This document shows, piece by piece, positions 19,168 through 28,171 of a stretch of 56,321 bases of DNA. A program made the position numbers and the translations under genes. Origin of the DNA: Bacteroidota bacterium (GTDB taxonomy: Bacteria > Bacteroidota > Bacteroidia > Bacteroidales > JAAUTT01); the NCBI GenBank assembly GCA_020048915.1, contig JAIFLU010000048.1, forward strand, positions 1-56,321, read 5' to 3'. Position 1 is the first letter of the stretch; each line of letters starts with the position of its first letter. The notes below the pieces were generated by a model, which saw only the letters and a program-made list of their open reading frames with translations, ran no database searches and had not been told where the DNA came from.

Positions 19168-21924
19168 CTACCTGAAATCAAATGTCAGTTTCATATGTAA
19201 TTTACCCCCGTGAATTCTGGAAGAGTCAAATTTAGTTGGGAAAGATTGCGGACCGGAAGAAATGGCATCTGTAAATTTTGTTCCAATGGCATTGATGCCA
19301 TGCAAAAACGATATATCACCTTTCGGATATTCCATCTTTGTTTTTGCCGGGGCTTTTGGTTCATCAGGTGTTAGCATTTTTAGGAAAATATCTTTGCTAT
19401 GGATGTAAACTTTAAAATCGGGACAATCTTTTCCTGAAATATTTGCCCAATATACTTCGGAGTGATAGCCTTTAAACTCGGGATATTCAAAACCCGATTC
19501 CCCTGTAATGGTGTTGTTATAAGCTTTTTCCCACAAGCCAAATTCGACGCCTTTTAATCGGTTTTTATAAACACGGTAAGGGCCATTGCCTAACCATTTC
19601 ATTTTGGCGATATTTTTTTCGGGATAATCGAATGTTATTCCGGCAAATAAAGAGTTGCCTGCTGGTTGGTAGTTGACATCCAAATCGAGTAATCCATTTC
19701 CACGAACTGTCCAGGTAAAAGTATCCTTGTTTTTGTAGCGGGTTTCAATTATTAAATTATTCCCCTCGAAACGTTGGGTTGTTTGTTCCAATTCTTTCTC
19801 TCCGCTTACAAAAACGGGTCCGTTTGCCAGGGGAATTATGTTTTCACCATTTTTAATTTGCCGTATGGTTCCGTCTTTTTTGTTAAAGGTAAAAGTCAGT
19901 TTATCAGCACTAACAATTAGTTTTTCTTCGTTTTCCTCAAGTGTTGGTTTGGTATCAGATATTTCAGTAATCAACTCGCTGGTTTTTGCTTCAGGATATT
20001 TCACCGGCCAACTCCAGGTATTTAAATGCCGGCCATATTGATCGGTTGCTTTAATTCTAAGTGCGTCGTACGTTTGCCAGTCTGAAGGTAAGTTGAGTTG
20101 AATGGAACCTTTTTGTCCGGGAGAAAGTTCAATTTTCAAATTTTCCGTATGTTTTATTATTTCCTTATGGGTTTCGTCTGGGGATGAAAAATTAATCCAT
20201 TCGGCTGTGAAAGTGCATTGATTGAGGTTGGTATAAAAATAGCGGTTTTCAATTCGGAAACTTCCGTTAAAATCGGGGCTGATATACCGTTTCTCGAAAT
20301 AAACGGGCGACCATATTTCTTTTATGGTAAAAAAGCTTCCCTCTTTTTGCATGTAGGGGCCTAAAATGCCATCGGGGGCATGATTGCCGTCGCTATCGAG
20401 CTCTCGGTTGCGGTCGGTTCGTTCTACCGATTCATCGGCAAATACCCAAAGAAAGCCACCGGCACATAAAGGGTTATCCCACATTTTTTGCCAGTAATCG
20501 TCTAATCCTGCACCATGACCACCATCGTATAATCCATGCAAAAATTCAGTTGGAAAAAATATTTTACGTTTACTAAATCCATCGAGCGCCAGGTAATTGT
20601 AATCGATGTAATGGAGGGTATTGGTCAAATCGTAATCCTGCCAGGGATGTAACACTTTGCGTTTTTGAATATCCAGTTCGGCAAAGTCATCGTTTAGATT
20701 GTTGTTTTCGCCCCCTTCGTTTCCGTTGTCCCATAAAATAACAGAAGGGTGGTTTACATCGCGGGCAATCATTTCCTCTAGTAACTTTCGTCCTACCACA
20801 TCGTCGTACGAAGGGATTTGCCAAGCCGTAAGTTCGTCCAAAACCACTAGTCCCAGGGAATCGCAAACTTCAAGAAAATGTTTTTCAGGCGGGTAATGCG
20901 ACATCCGAACCGCATTCATATTCATATCCTTCATCAGGTTTACAGCTTCGATGCTGAGCGCTTTCGAAGACGTTCTGCCATATTTGGGATGGAAAGTGTG
21001 ACGGCATACCCCGCTCATTTTTATGCGGGTTCCATTGAGGTATATACCATCGCTTTCGCGAACTTCAATTGTTCGAAAGCCGATTCGCTCGCTATATTGG
21101 TGGATAGTTGCCCCATTTTTATCCAACAGTTTAAAAACTACATTGTAAAGGTTGGGAGATTCCGGGTTCCAGGTTTTTGGGGCGATCATCTTTCCCGAAA
21201 TTTTTGAAATTCCGTTAACCATCTTTGATTCAAAAGATGTTTCGGTTTTTCCGGCTAGCGTAGCAATTTCAGCTACTACTTTTGTGGTATTTTTAAAATC
21301 AGTTATATAAACATCTGCTTTGAAATCACCATTAGCTTTGGCATCGATAGCTACCCGTGCGATATTTTCTTTTGGCTTGGCTTCCAGGTAAACCGGACGA
21401 AAAATCCCCCCGAATATCCAGAAATCGGCTTCGCGCTCAGCACGGCTAACAGTTATATTATCAGAATGTTTTTTCACAAAAACCTCCAGTTGATTTTCCT
21501 TTCCGGCTTTTACCAATTTGCTGATATCATATTTAAACTGATAAAAAGCCCCCTGGTGAACAGGACCAGCTAATTTGCCATTAATTTTCACTTCGGCATC
21601 GGTCATAACTCCATCAAAAAAAATGTTCACCTGCTTGTTTTGCCATGAGGCAGGAATAGTAAACCGATAGCGATAAGTGCCTGTCTCGTTCATCCGGTTT
21701 TCGAACTTGTCGTGGCCATAATTATAAGCGCCAAAACCTTGTTGTTCCCAACACGATGGCACTGCAATAGTTGTCCATTTGCCGCTATTCATTCCTGCCG
21801 AACAAAAGAACTCCCAGTTGACAGTTTTATCAGCACCGGTTCCTGATAAATAGGATATTTCGGTTTTCTGAGCAAAAAGGGTATGGGAATAAATTAAAAT
21901 CAAGCTTAAGTAGATTAGTCTCAT
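19168..21924 (-). CDS. GH2 beta-galactosidase-like glycoside hydrolase
   Basis: Exported (signal 1-18, ending LFAQ) GH2 enzyme of 918 residues. Domains in order: jelly-roll sugar-binding domain (about 30-185, GTYRYRFTIP and FWIFGGIFRPVYLE), Ig-like domain (about 190-285), TIM barrel (about 290-580, GVCRHTFHPKYG, MNAVRMSHYPPEKHFLEVCD), then Ig-like and beta-galactosidase small-chain-like domains (KLTFTFNKKDGTIRQI, WLGNGPYRVYKNRL). The acid/base Glu is in VILWDNGNE and the likely nucleophile in FFPTEFLHG. The NGNE variant of the usual GNE motif and the lack of the LacZ tetramer residues suggest an exo-acting enzyme on a substrate other than lactose. It is divergent from the regulator gene at 22105 and convergent with namZ. 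Confidence 0.92.
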   Translation of the reverse strand: MRLIYLSLILIYSHTLFAQKTEISYLSGTGADKTVNWEFFCSAGMNSGKWTTIAVPSCWEQQGFGAYNYGHDKFENRMNETGTYRYRFTIPASWQNKQVNIFFDGVMTDAEVKINGKLAGPVHQGAFYQFKYDISKLVKAGKENQLEVFVKKHSDNITVSRAEREADFWIFGGIFRPVYLEAKPKENIARVAIDAKANGDFKADVYITDFKNTTKVVAEIATLAGKTETSFESKMVNGISKISGKMIAPKTWNPESPNLYNVVFKLLDKNGATIHQYSERIGFRTIEVRESDGIYLNGTRIKMSGVCRHTFHPKYGRTSSKALSIEAVNLMKDMNMNAVRMSHYPPEKHFLEVCDSLGLVVLDELTAWQIPSYDDVVGRKLLEEMIARDVNHPSVILWDNGNEGGENNNLNDDFAELDIQKRKVLHPWQDYDLTNTLHYIDYNYLALDGFSKRKIFFPTEFLHGLYDGGHGAGLDDYWQKMWDNPLCAGGFLWVFADESVERTDRNRELDSDGNHAPDGILGPYMQKEGSFFTIKEIWSPVYFEKRYISPDFNGSFRIENRYFYTNLNQCTFTAEWINFSSPDETHKEIIKHTENLKIELSPGQKGSIQLNLPSDWQTYDALRIKATDQYGRHLNTWSWPVKYPEAKTSELITEISDTKPTLEENEEKLIVSADKLTFTFNKKDGTIRQIKNGENIIPLANGPVFVSGEKELEQTTQRFEGNNLIIETRYKNKDTFTWTVRGNGLLDLDVNYQPAGNSLFAGITFDYPEKNIAKMKWLGNGPYRVYKNRLKGVEFGLWEKAYNNTITGESGFEYPEFKGYHSEVYWANISGKDCPDFKVYIHSKDIFLKMLTPDEPKAPAKTKMEYPKGDISFLHGINAIGTKFTDAISSGPQSFPTKFDSSRIHGGKLHMKLTFDFR

Positions 21925-22078
21925 AACTAAATGAAATTAGAATTTGAAGGAAAAGTACAGGAAAGATTTAAAATCAGGCGTATTCTTTTGCATGAAATAC
22001 GTTCTTTTAACCGTTAAAAATGCCAATTCTAAAAATAGCTAATTCTACCCAAGGCATTGTAGGCAAAGGCATTTTGTA

Positions 22079-22086
22079 TATATTTG
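22079..22086 (+). promoter_or_regulatory. -7 element TATATTTG before the regulator gene
   Basis: The sequence matches the Bacteroidota -7 consensus TAnnTTTG. It would start transcription near 22092, 13 bases before the ATG at 22105, and overlaps the in-frame TTG at 22084, which argues against that TTG as start codon. No clear -33 TTTG at ideal distance is seen. Confidence 0.45.
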
Positions 22087-22104
22087 TTTATAACTATCAT
22101 AAGT

Positions 22105-23262
22105 ATGCCCGAAAACTACGAAATAGCCGACCAGTTAAAAAGGATTACAGAAAGTGATCAGTTTTCGCGGTCGGGAATTAATATATCTTTAATAACGCTG
22201 CTGGTCAATGCTACCTTAAATGGGCATAAGCTAAAAGAAGCAGAAATTGGCACGGAAATTTTCGGTAAGTCTTACGATCCTATTAAAAATGACGCAAAAG
22301 TTAGGGTCTACATTCATAATCTGCGCAAAAAGCTAACCGAATATTACCTTGGTTCCGGAAAGAATGATTCCCTTATGTTCGAAATTGAGAAAGGGCAGTA
22401 TTCGGTAAAATTTTTAGTTCCCGGAAAAGAGAAAAAGAAGCTTTTAAAAAGCAATCGGTTATGGGTGGCAGTCGCTTTTTTATTGAGTTTGTTTTGTATT
22501 GGTGGTTATTTTGTATGGAAAGCTACTAGTTCGGAGCTGCCAATATGGGAAGGTTACATCCATAAAACGTTCCCAACATCGGTGCTTATTGGCGATCATT
22601 TTACCATTGAAGGGCCAATCCCGATAGAAGGTGGAGGCTTGATCCGGGCTTTCAATATTAATTCGGATGCCGATTTTGCAAATTATATTCAGCGTCATCC
22701 CGAAAAAGCCTCAAGCATGTCGCCAAACCGATATTCGTATGTCACTAAAATGGGGCCTTATTGTACTAAAACCATTGGTAATTTCTTCAACAACCAAAAA
22801 ATTCCCTATGAATTGATGCTGAACTCGGAATGGGATAAATCGAAAATTGGCAGCGAAAATATTATCTATGTTGGCCAATTTAAAACGATGGGATTTCTTC
22901 GTAATGTTTATAACAATTTTAACAGGAGGATCAGTATTGAAGGGGGTATAGTAAAAGTTACCGGTAAAAACAAGAAGGAATCAAAAACTTATTATTCGCA
23001 TACTGGAAGTGAAACAATTGATTATACTATTGTTTCGAAAATAAGAGGGCCCAATAAGAATGTTATTACCATGTTTTTATCAGATAACGATATTGGCGTA
23101 ATTAGTGTTTTGAATTATTTTACTAATACCGATTCGTTGAAATCCTTCAATCGTAAGTACCGGATAAACGATTCGGAATTTACGGCATTGTTCAAAGTAA
23201 GTGGATGGGAGCGCACTGGATATACTATGAGCCTTGAACTAATTGATATTAAACGTAAATAA
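22105..23262 (+). CDS. Membrane-bound winged-helix regulator, ToxR-like layout
   Basis: The first 105 residues look like an OmpR/SARP-type winged helix: LKEAEIGTEIFGKSYDPIKN, then AKVRVYIHNLRKKLTEYYL and FEIEKGQYSVKF, a pattern common in one-component regulators of other phyla. A single membrane helix (about 119-138, LWVAVAFLLSLFCIGGYFVW) follows. The remaining 245 residues would be periplasmic and match no family I know; they contain FPTSVLIGDHFTIEGPIP and IDYTIVSKIRGPNKN. So the DNA-binding part faces the cytoplasm and a sensor faces the periplasm. The ATG at 22105 is chosen over an upstream in-frame TTG because of the promoter position. The gene is divergent from the GH2 gene and may regulate it; that is inference. 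The ligand is unknown. Confidence 0.72.
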   Translation: MPENYEIADQLKRITESDQFSRSGINISLITLLVNATLNGHKLKEAEIGTEIFGKSYDPIKNDAKVRVYIHNLRKKLTEYYLGSGKNDSLMFEIEKGQYSVKFLVPGKEKKKLLKSNRLWVAVAFLLSLFCIGGYFVWKATSSELPIWEGYIHKTFPTSVLIGDHFTIEGPIPIEGGGLIRAFNINSDADFANYIQRHPEKASSMSPNRYSYVTKMGPYCTKTIGNFFNNQKIPYELMLNSEWDKSKIGSENIIYVGQFKTMGFLRNVYNNFNRRISIEGGIVKVTGKNKKESKTYYSHTGSETIDYTIVSKIRGPNKNVITMFLSDNDIGVISVLNYFTNTDSLKSFNRKYRINDSEFTALFKVSGWERTGYTMSLELIDIKRK

Positions 23263-23317
23263 CAGGTATCATGCTTTCTTACCTGAGGTCTAAGTAGTTT
23301 ACACAAAATACTATTTT

Positions 23318-24106
23318 ATGAAGGAAGTATTGGTTAAAGCTTTAAAAGAAGCAGGAAAAATCCAGCGAGATCAATTTAACAAGGTGCATACGATTGATCA
23401 AAAAGAATCAATCAGCAGTATAGTAACCGAAGTGGATATTTTATGTGATAAAGTAATAACCGATATAATCAGGCAAACTTATCCGTTGCATACCATTCTA
23501 ACGGAAGAAAGCGGATTGACAGTTACCGATTCAATATATACCTGGGTGGTCGATCCATTGGATGGAACATCTAATTTTGCTGCGGGTGTCCCCTGGTTTG
23601 GGGTTTTGATCGCTGTATTTGAGCATAACCAACCAATTCTGGCTGGAGCTTACTTACCGATAGACGATTTGTTGTATATCGCAGAAGCTGGCAAAGGAGC
23701 TTTTGTAAATGATAAAAAGTTAACCATTGAAAATAAGCTGTTGAAAAATGAATTGGTTGCATTCTCTGTTGACTATACCGAGGATACTGTATTCCTTAGC
23801 AAAGGACTGGAATTATATCGGTTTGTAATAGAACATGCAAGGAATGTGAGATGTACAAATTCACTGGTGGATTTACTTTTAGTTGCCGAAGGGAAATTTG
23901 GAGGAGTTATTAATTTATTTGCCAAAATATGGGATGTCGCAGCTCCCTATCTCATTATTAAAGAAGCTGGCGGGTTAATGAAAAACATTAATGGTACGCC
24001 CCTTGTTTTTCATATAAGGAAAGAGGATATTGGATTAAACTACCCAATAATTGCTGGTTCAGAGGCAATTATTAAGGAGTTGGAGTCGAGACTGAGTCAA
24101 TTTTAA
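23318..24106 (+). CDS. Inositol monophosphatase-family phosphatase
   Basis: Mg-dependent sugar- or inositol-phosphate phosphatase of the IMPase/CysQ superfamily, cytoplasmic. Metal-site motifs are visible: ILTEESG (Glu), WVVDPLDGTSNF (the DPxDGT signature, about residues 73-84) and the C-terminal WDVAAPYLIIKEAGG. Length of 262 residues is standard. The substrate could be inositol-1-phosphate, histidinol phosphate, fructose-1,6-bisphosphate or PAP; the sequence does not decide. It starts 55 bases after the regulator gene, so it could be co-transcribed with it, and is closed by the hairpin at 24192. Confidence 0.88.
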   Translation: MKEVLVKALKEAGKIQRDQFNKVHTIDQKESISSIVTEVDILCDKVITDIIRQTYPLHTILTEESGLTVTDSIYTWVVDPLDGTSNFAAGVPWFGVLIAVFEHNQPILAGAYLPIDDLLYIAEAGKGAFVNDKKLTIENKLLKNELVAFSVDYTEDTVFLSKGLELYRFVIEHARNVRCTNSLVDLLLVAEGKFGGVINLFAKIWDVAAPYLIIKEAGGLMKNINGTPLVFHIRKEDIGLNYPIIAGSEAIIKELESRLSQF

Positions 24107-24191
24107 ATCTTTACTTTTTTTGTCAAACTTCTACGGGTACAAGAACGCAGAGCAAGCAGTTGGAGATTTTTGACTATGTTGGTTAAATAAA

Positions 24192-24224
24192 CCAGGCTGA
24201 AGCTCAAATTTTGTTTCAGCCTGG
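24192..24224. terminator. Bidirectional terminator between convergent genes
   Basis: CCAGGCTGAA (24192-24201) pairs perfectly with TTCAGCCTGG (24215-24224) around a 13-base loop. It lies between the IMPase gene and the oppositely oriented prolyl oligopeptidase gene; the flanks are T/A rich. Confidence 0.75.
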
Positions 24225-24235
24225 CTTAATATGTT

Positions 24236-26410
24236 TTATTTTACAAATTTTTGATTTCCAGTTTGCCAAAGGGCAAACGCAAAAATATCAGCGAGGCTTT
24301 CGAATTGTTTGGTTTTGGTATCCCCAATACCATGCCCGGCTTCGTAATCTGTATAGAAAAGTAAGGGCTTATCTGATTTATTAGCAGCTAATAGTCTTGC
24401 TGCAAATTTAGCAGGTTGCCAGTAAATTACGCGCGGATCATTCATGCCAGCTGTTATTAGTGTTGCCGGATACGCTATGCTGTCTTTAATATTCAAATAG
24501 GAATCCATTTCAATTAATGCCAGGCATTCTGCCGAATCTTTCATAGTCCCGAATTCGGGGGCGTTTACAGGTCCATTGGGTGATATTTCTCCCCGTAAAG
24601 TGTTCATACATCCAACTTCAGGGATGGCAACAGCAAATAGATCTGGGCGTTCTGTCATTGCACGACCGATCAGGATTCCACCCGCACTTGCACTATTGAT
24701 GGTAATTTTATTCTTGTCAGTATATTTCTCCTTGATCAGGTATTCGGCACAGGCTATCAGATCTCTCCAGGTATTGGGTTTGGTGGTTTTAAATCCAGCT
24801 TTATACCAACTATCCCCTTTTTCTCCACCTCCTCTTACATGCGGTATTGCAATGATTCCTCCCTGCATTGTCCAAAGTAATAAGTTAGGACTAAAATAAG
24901 GTGCCATCGAATAGCCATAGGCCCCATAACCAAACATAAAAACAGGATTGGCTACATCTTTTTTTAGCGATTTATTGTAAATCAAAGATAGTGGTACTTT
25001 TTCTCCATCCAGCCCGGGAACTTCTATTTCTTCCACAGTCAAATCAGCATATTCCGGGTATTTAGCAGGAGGACTTAAATTTTCTTCTTTAAATTCTCCG
25101 GTAAGTGCATTGTATTTATAACGCAAACTTTCATTTATCCAACCCATTGAGGTAATCCAAATATCACTATGTTGAATTCCTTTGGTTTTGAGATATATAT
25201 CCCCGGAAGCTTTAGGTAAGGGAATTAATTTTATTTCGTTATTTAAATATTGAAACTGATAGAGATTTGCAGATACACCATTTTTAGAAGTTGTATAATA
25301 TAGTCCATCTTTATTAATGGTGAAACTGGTGATGGATTCTTCTTTGCTTTCCGGAACAATTGTCTCAGCTTTTTCGATATCAGGTTTAGCTAATGCCATT
25401 TTTATGATTTTAAAATTGGAGGCTCCTTTTGGGGTATATGCATACAAATCATTTTCTGTGGTTCCAAAGTTATATATCTGATCACTTTCTTTGAAAAGAG
25501 TCTTCCATACAATTGCATTTTTGTTCAGTTCAGAAATTGGTGCCATACAAACTTTTAAGTTTGGGCTTACGGATAAGATCAGGGCAAATAAATTTTTGCT
25601 ATCCTTGTCGTATGAAACAATTGGAATTTCTTCAGGCAGGATGCCCAACCCCGGATATTTGGACCGGGAAAAGAACTCTAAATCCTTGGAGGGATCGTTT
25701 CCAAGAACATGAAGATAAACTTTGCTATCCATTTCTCGGTTAGGATCATGTACATCTCCTGAATTAAGGCGGTTATAAAGGAATGACTTTCCATCAGGAA
25801 GCCAGGAAGGGCTTGAGAACCAAACCCTGTCAATTCTTTCTGGATATAGTTTCTTATTATTTACATCCATAGCAAGTAATATAGCACTTTCTGATCCGTT
25901 TGGGGCAACTTCGAAACTAATATTAGTACCATCTAATGAAGGTATTATATTATCAATAGTAAACTTTTGAGATGAGTCTTTACTGTAAGTTTCAGGATCA
26001 AATAGCAGCTCTTCTTTACCTGTAAAACCGATTCGATGGAATAATTTACCGGTTTCGTCATTGGGTGTTTGCTTCAGATAGAAATAGTGGTCGTTTTCGG
26101 TAATTTGGAGGTCGAAAAATTTCGCCTGTTTTCGGGAATCAAATTCTTTCATTTTATCAATTAGCTCTTGTCTCCCTGGAATACTGTTTAATATATTTCG
26201 GGCATATTCCGATTGAGCTTTGATCCATTTTAAAGCAATGGAATCTTTAGTATCTTCCATATACCGATATGGATCATAGATTTCCTTTCCGAAATAGGTT
26301 TCGGTAACTTGTTTAACTTCAGCCAGTGGTGGCTTTTGAGGGTCGGATGTTTTTTTGCAATTGAAAAAAACGATCACGTAGAAGATTAGTAATAATACTT
26401 TCAATTTCAT
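24236..26410 (-). CDS. Prolyl oligopeptidase-family (S9A) lipoprotein
   Basis: Serine peptidase of family S9A, cutting after proline in short peptides. A lipobox (VFFNCKK, Cys18) predicts a membrane-anchored periplasmic or surface protein. The N-terminal propeller part opens with ETYFGKEIYDPYRYMED, a strong family signature. The alpha/beta hydrolase part has PVFMFGYGAYGYSMAPYFS, HVRGGGEKGDSWYKAG, the nucleophile region TINSASAGGILIGRAM, AGMNDPRVIYWQPAKFAARL (Asp) and DYEAGHG (His). The usual GGSNGG or GRSAGG elbow here reads SASAGG, so the glycine two before the nucleophile is a serine. At 724 residues it is full length. It stands alone between a terminator and the promoter region of rhlE. 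Confidence 0.94.
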   Translation of the reverse strand: MKLKVLLLIFYVIVFFNCKKTSDPQKPPLAEVKQVTETYFGKEIYDPYRYMEDTKDSIALKWIKAQSEYARNILNSIPGRQELIDKMKEFDSRKQAKFFDLQITENDHYFYLKQTPNDETGKLFHRIGFTGKEELLFDPETYSKDSSQKFTIDNIIPSLDGTNISFEVAPNGSESAILLAMDVNNKKLYPERIDRVWFSSPSWLPDGKSFLYNRLNSGDVHDPNREMDSKVYLHVLGNDPSKDLEFFSRSKYPGLGILPEEIPIVSYDKDSKNLFALILSVSPNLKVCMAPISELNKNAIVWKTLFKESDQIYNFGTTENDLYAYTPKGASNFKIIKMALAKPDIEKAETIVPESKEESITSFTINKDGLYYTTSKNGVSANLYQFQYLNNEIKLIPLPKASGDIYLKTKGIQHSDIWITSMGWINESLRYKYNALTGEFKEENLSPPAKYPEYADLTVEEIEVPGLDGEKVPLSLIYNKSLKKDVANPVFMFGYGAYGYSMAPYFSPNLLLWTMQGGIIAIPHVRGGGEKGDSWYKAGFKTTKPNTWRDLIACAEYLIKEKYTDKNKITINSASAGGILIGRAMTERPDLFAVAIPEVGCMNTLRGEISPNGPVNAPEFGTMKDSAECLALIEMDSYLNIKDSIAYPATLITAGMNDPRVIYWQPAKFAARLLAANKSDKPLLFYTDYEAGHGIGDTKTKQFESLADIFAFALWQTGNQKFVK

Positions 26411-26649
26411 AATTGTGATTTTTTAGTGATAAGATAGAAATAAGAAAGCTATAGTTTAGAAGACAATAATTATTAGCGAAAACTACCTTTTAAGGGACTT
26501 TTTATCCTATTTATTTCTAAGTGATTAAGCCTGGAGTTTGCTGAAAATCTAAATTTTGCAAAGTTAGTTCTTTTACAAAGGCTTGTCAAGAAACCAGCAT
26601 GTTAATTATGTTTAAAGAGATAAATTGGCAATGCTAAAAATATTATCCT
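26411..26649. other. Divergent intergenic region before rhlE
   Basis: About 370 bases separate the peptidase gene from rhlE. The region is AT-rich and I see no gene in it; it must hold the promoters for both divergent genes, of which the rhlE one is recognisable at 26650. Confidence 0.5.
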
Positions 26650-26657
26650 TACCTTTG
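26650..26657 (+). promoter_or_regulatory. -7 element TACCTTTG for rhlE
   Basis: Perfect match to TAnnTTTG, with ATTG at 26624-26627 as a possible -33 element 22 bases upstream. Transcription would begin near 26664, giving a leader of about 120 bases, long for this phylum but common for cold-shock DEAD-box helicases. Confidence 0.6.
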
Positions 26658-26783
26658 CCCCCTGATTTATTACACATTGAAATCCTTTCATCCTTTGTTT
26701 CCCCTTTTTTTAAAGCGCGATTGTTGAGGTAGATAGAATCATTCAATCATTCATTCAAATCATTCTAATTTAAAACACATTAA

Positions 26784-28043
26784 ATGTTATTCGAACAATT
26801 AAATCTTATTGAGCCCATCCTCAAGGCTTTAAAAACAGAGGGCTATACACAGCCAACTCCTATTCAGGAGCAGGCAATTCCTATAATACTCGATCGTAAA
26901 GATTTATTGGGCTGTGCCCAAACGGGCACCGGGAAAACTGCTGCATTTGCCATTCCCATTCTTCAAATTTTATATAACGAAAAAAACAAAATACCGGGAA
27001 ACAGGGCAATAAAATCGCTCATTCTTACACCAACGCGCGAACTTGCAATCCAAATCGGCGAAAGTTTTACCGCTTATGGAAAGCACACCGGAATTAGGCA
27101 TACCGTAATTTTTGGGGGAGTTTCTCAAAAGGCACAAACCGATGCATTGCGCATGGGGGTGGATGTTCTTATTGCTACTCCGGGTCGGTTGCTCGACCTG
27201 ATGAACCAGAAATTTGTTCATTTGCATCAAATATCACTTTTTGTCTTGGATGAGGCTGACCGCATGCTCGATATGGGTTTCATTCACGATGTTAAAAAAG
27301 TAATATCCAAGCTGCCAACACGCAGACAATCATTGTTCTTTTCAGCAACCATGCCTCCCGAAATTTCCAAATTGGCCGATACTATTTTGGTTAATCCCGA
27401 AAAAGTGGCTGTAACTCCAGTATCATCTACGGTTGATGTTATTGAGCAATCGATTTATTTTGTAGATAAGAAAGATAAAAAATCACTTTTAGTGCATTTG
27501 CTTCAGGATAAGGCGATTGTTACGGCATTGGTCTTTACCCGCACCAAACATGGTGCCGATAAAGTATCGAAGGATTTATTGAAAGCTGGAATTAAAGCCG
27601 AAGCTATACATGGCAATAAGTCTCAGAATGCAAGACAGCGAGCGCTAACTAATTTCAAATCGAAAGAGACCCGCGTGTTAGTTGCTACCGATATAGCAGC
27701 CAGAGGAATTGATGTTGAAGAACTATCGCATGTAATTAACTTTGAACTACCCAATGTTCCCGAAACATATGTGCATCGAATTGGTCGCACCGGCAGGGCA
27801 GGTTTAAGCGGAGTAGCGCTTTCTTTCTGCGACGATGAAGAAATTGCTTTCCTGAAAGATATTCATAAATTAATTTCAAAAAACATTAAGGTCGTTGAAG
27901 ATCATCCATATCATATGGTAATGCCTGAAAAGGCTGCCTATAGAGATGTGAAAAGCAAACCGGCAAACAGGACGGGACAATCAAGGCCATTCCAAAGAGC
28001 CGAGCGGAAATGGATTGGTAAACCCCGTACTTCGCATAATTAA
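26784..28043 (+). CDS. rhlE: RhlE-type DEAD-box RNA helicase
   Basis: ATP-dependent RNA helicase acting in ribosome assembly, RNA decay or cold adaptation. All core motifs are present in order: the Q motif ([10 protein letters not shown]), Walker [43 protein letters not shown], then in the second RecA domain [23 protein letters not shown] and [10 protein letters not shown]. The C-terminal tail is short and basic ([20 protein letters not shown]), typical of RhlE. At 419 residues it is a normal size. The long leader noted upstream could give cold-type regulation, but nothing proves this. It is monocistronic and convergent with asd. Confidence 0.96.
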   Translation: MLFEQLNLIEPILKALKTEGYTQPTPIQEQAIPIILDRKDLLGCAQTGTGKTAAFAIPILQILYNEKNKIPGNRAIKSLILTPTRELAIQIGESFTAYGKHTGIRHTVIFGGVSQKAQTDALRMGVDVLIATPGRLLDLMNQKFVHLHQISLFVLDEADRMLDMGFIHDVKKVISKLPTRRQSLFFSATMPPEISKLADTILVNPEKVAVTPVSSTVDVIEQSIYFVDKKDKKSLLVHLLQDKAIVTALVFTRTKHGADKVSKDLLKAGIKAEAIHGNKSQNARQRALTNFKSKETRVLVATDIAARGIDVEELSHVINFELPNVPETYVHRIGRTGRAGLSGVALSFCDDEEIAFLKDIHKLISKNIKVVEDHPYHMVMPEKAAYRDVKSKPANRTGQSRPFQRAERKWIGKPRTSHN

Positions 28044-28072
28044 GAAGAACATATAGCAATCTGCTTGAAAAA

Positions 28073-28155
28073 TAAAGCGGCTGTGTAAAAAGTCGGCTAA
28101 TATAACCTAGTCAGGATACTATGCTATATTGACCGCCTTATACACAGCCGCTAAA
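28073..28155. mobile_element. Short MITE-like palindromic element
   Basis: GCGGCTGTGTA (28077-28087) and TACACAGCCGC (28141-28151) are perfect terminal inverted repeats of a 75-base element; the next inner bases also pair imperfectly (GTCGGCTAATATA with TATATTGACCGCC). The four bases TAAA occur directly on both sides (28073-28076 and 28152-28155), as a target duplication would. The end GGCTGTGTAAAAAGTC is like the ends of IS1182/IS5-group insertion sequences. It has no gene. It also can act as a terminator between rhlE and asd, so a plain hairpin is an alternative. Confidence 0.5.
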
Positions 28156-28171
28156 TCAATTTAATTTCAAT

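Noticed and set aside
26641..26783. A riboswitch in the rhlE leader
   Set aside because: The leader is long but AT-rich, and I see no conserved aptamer pattern.
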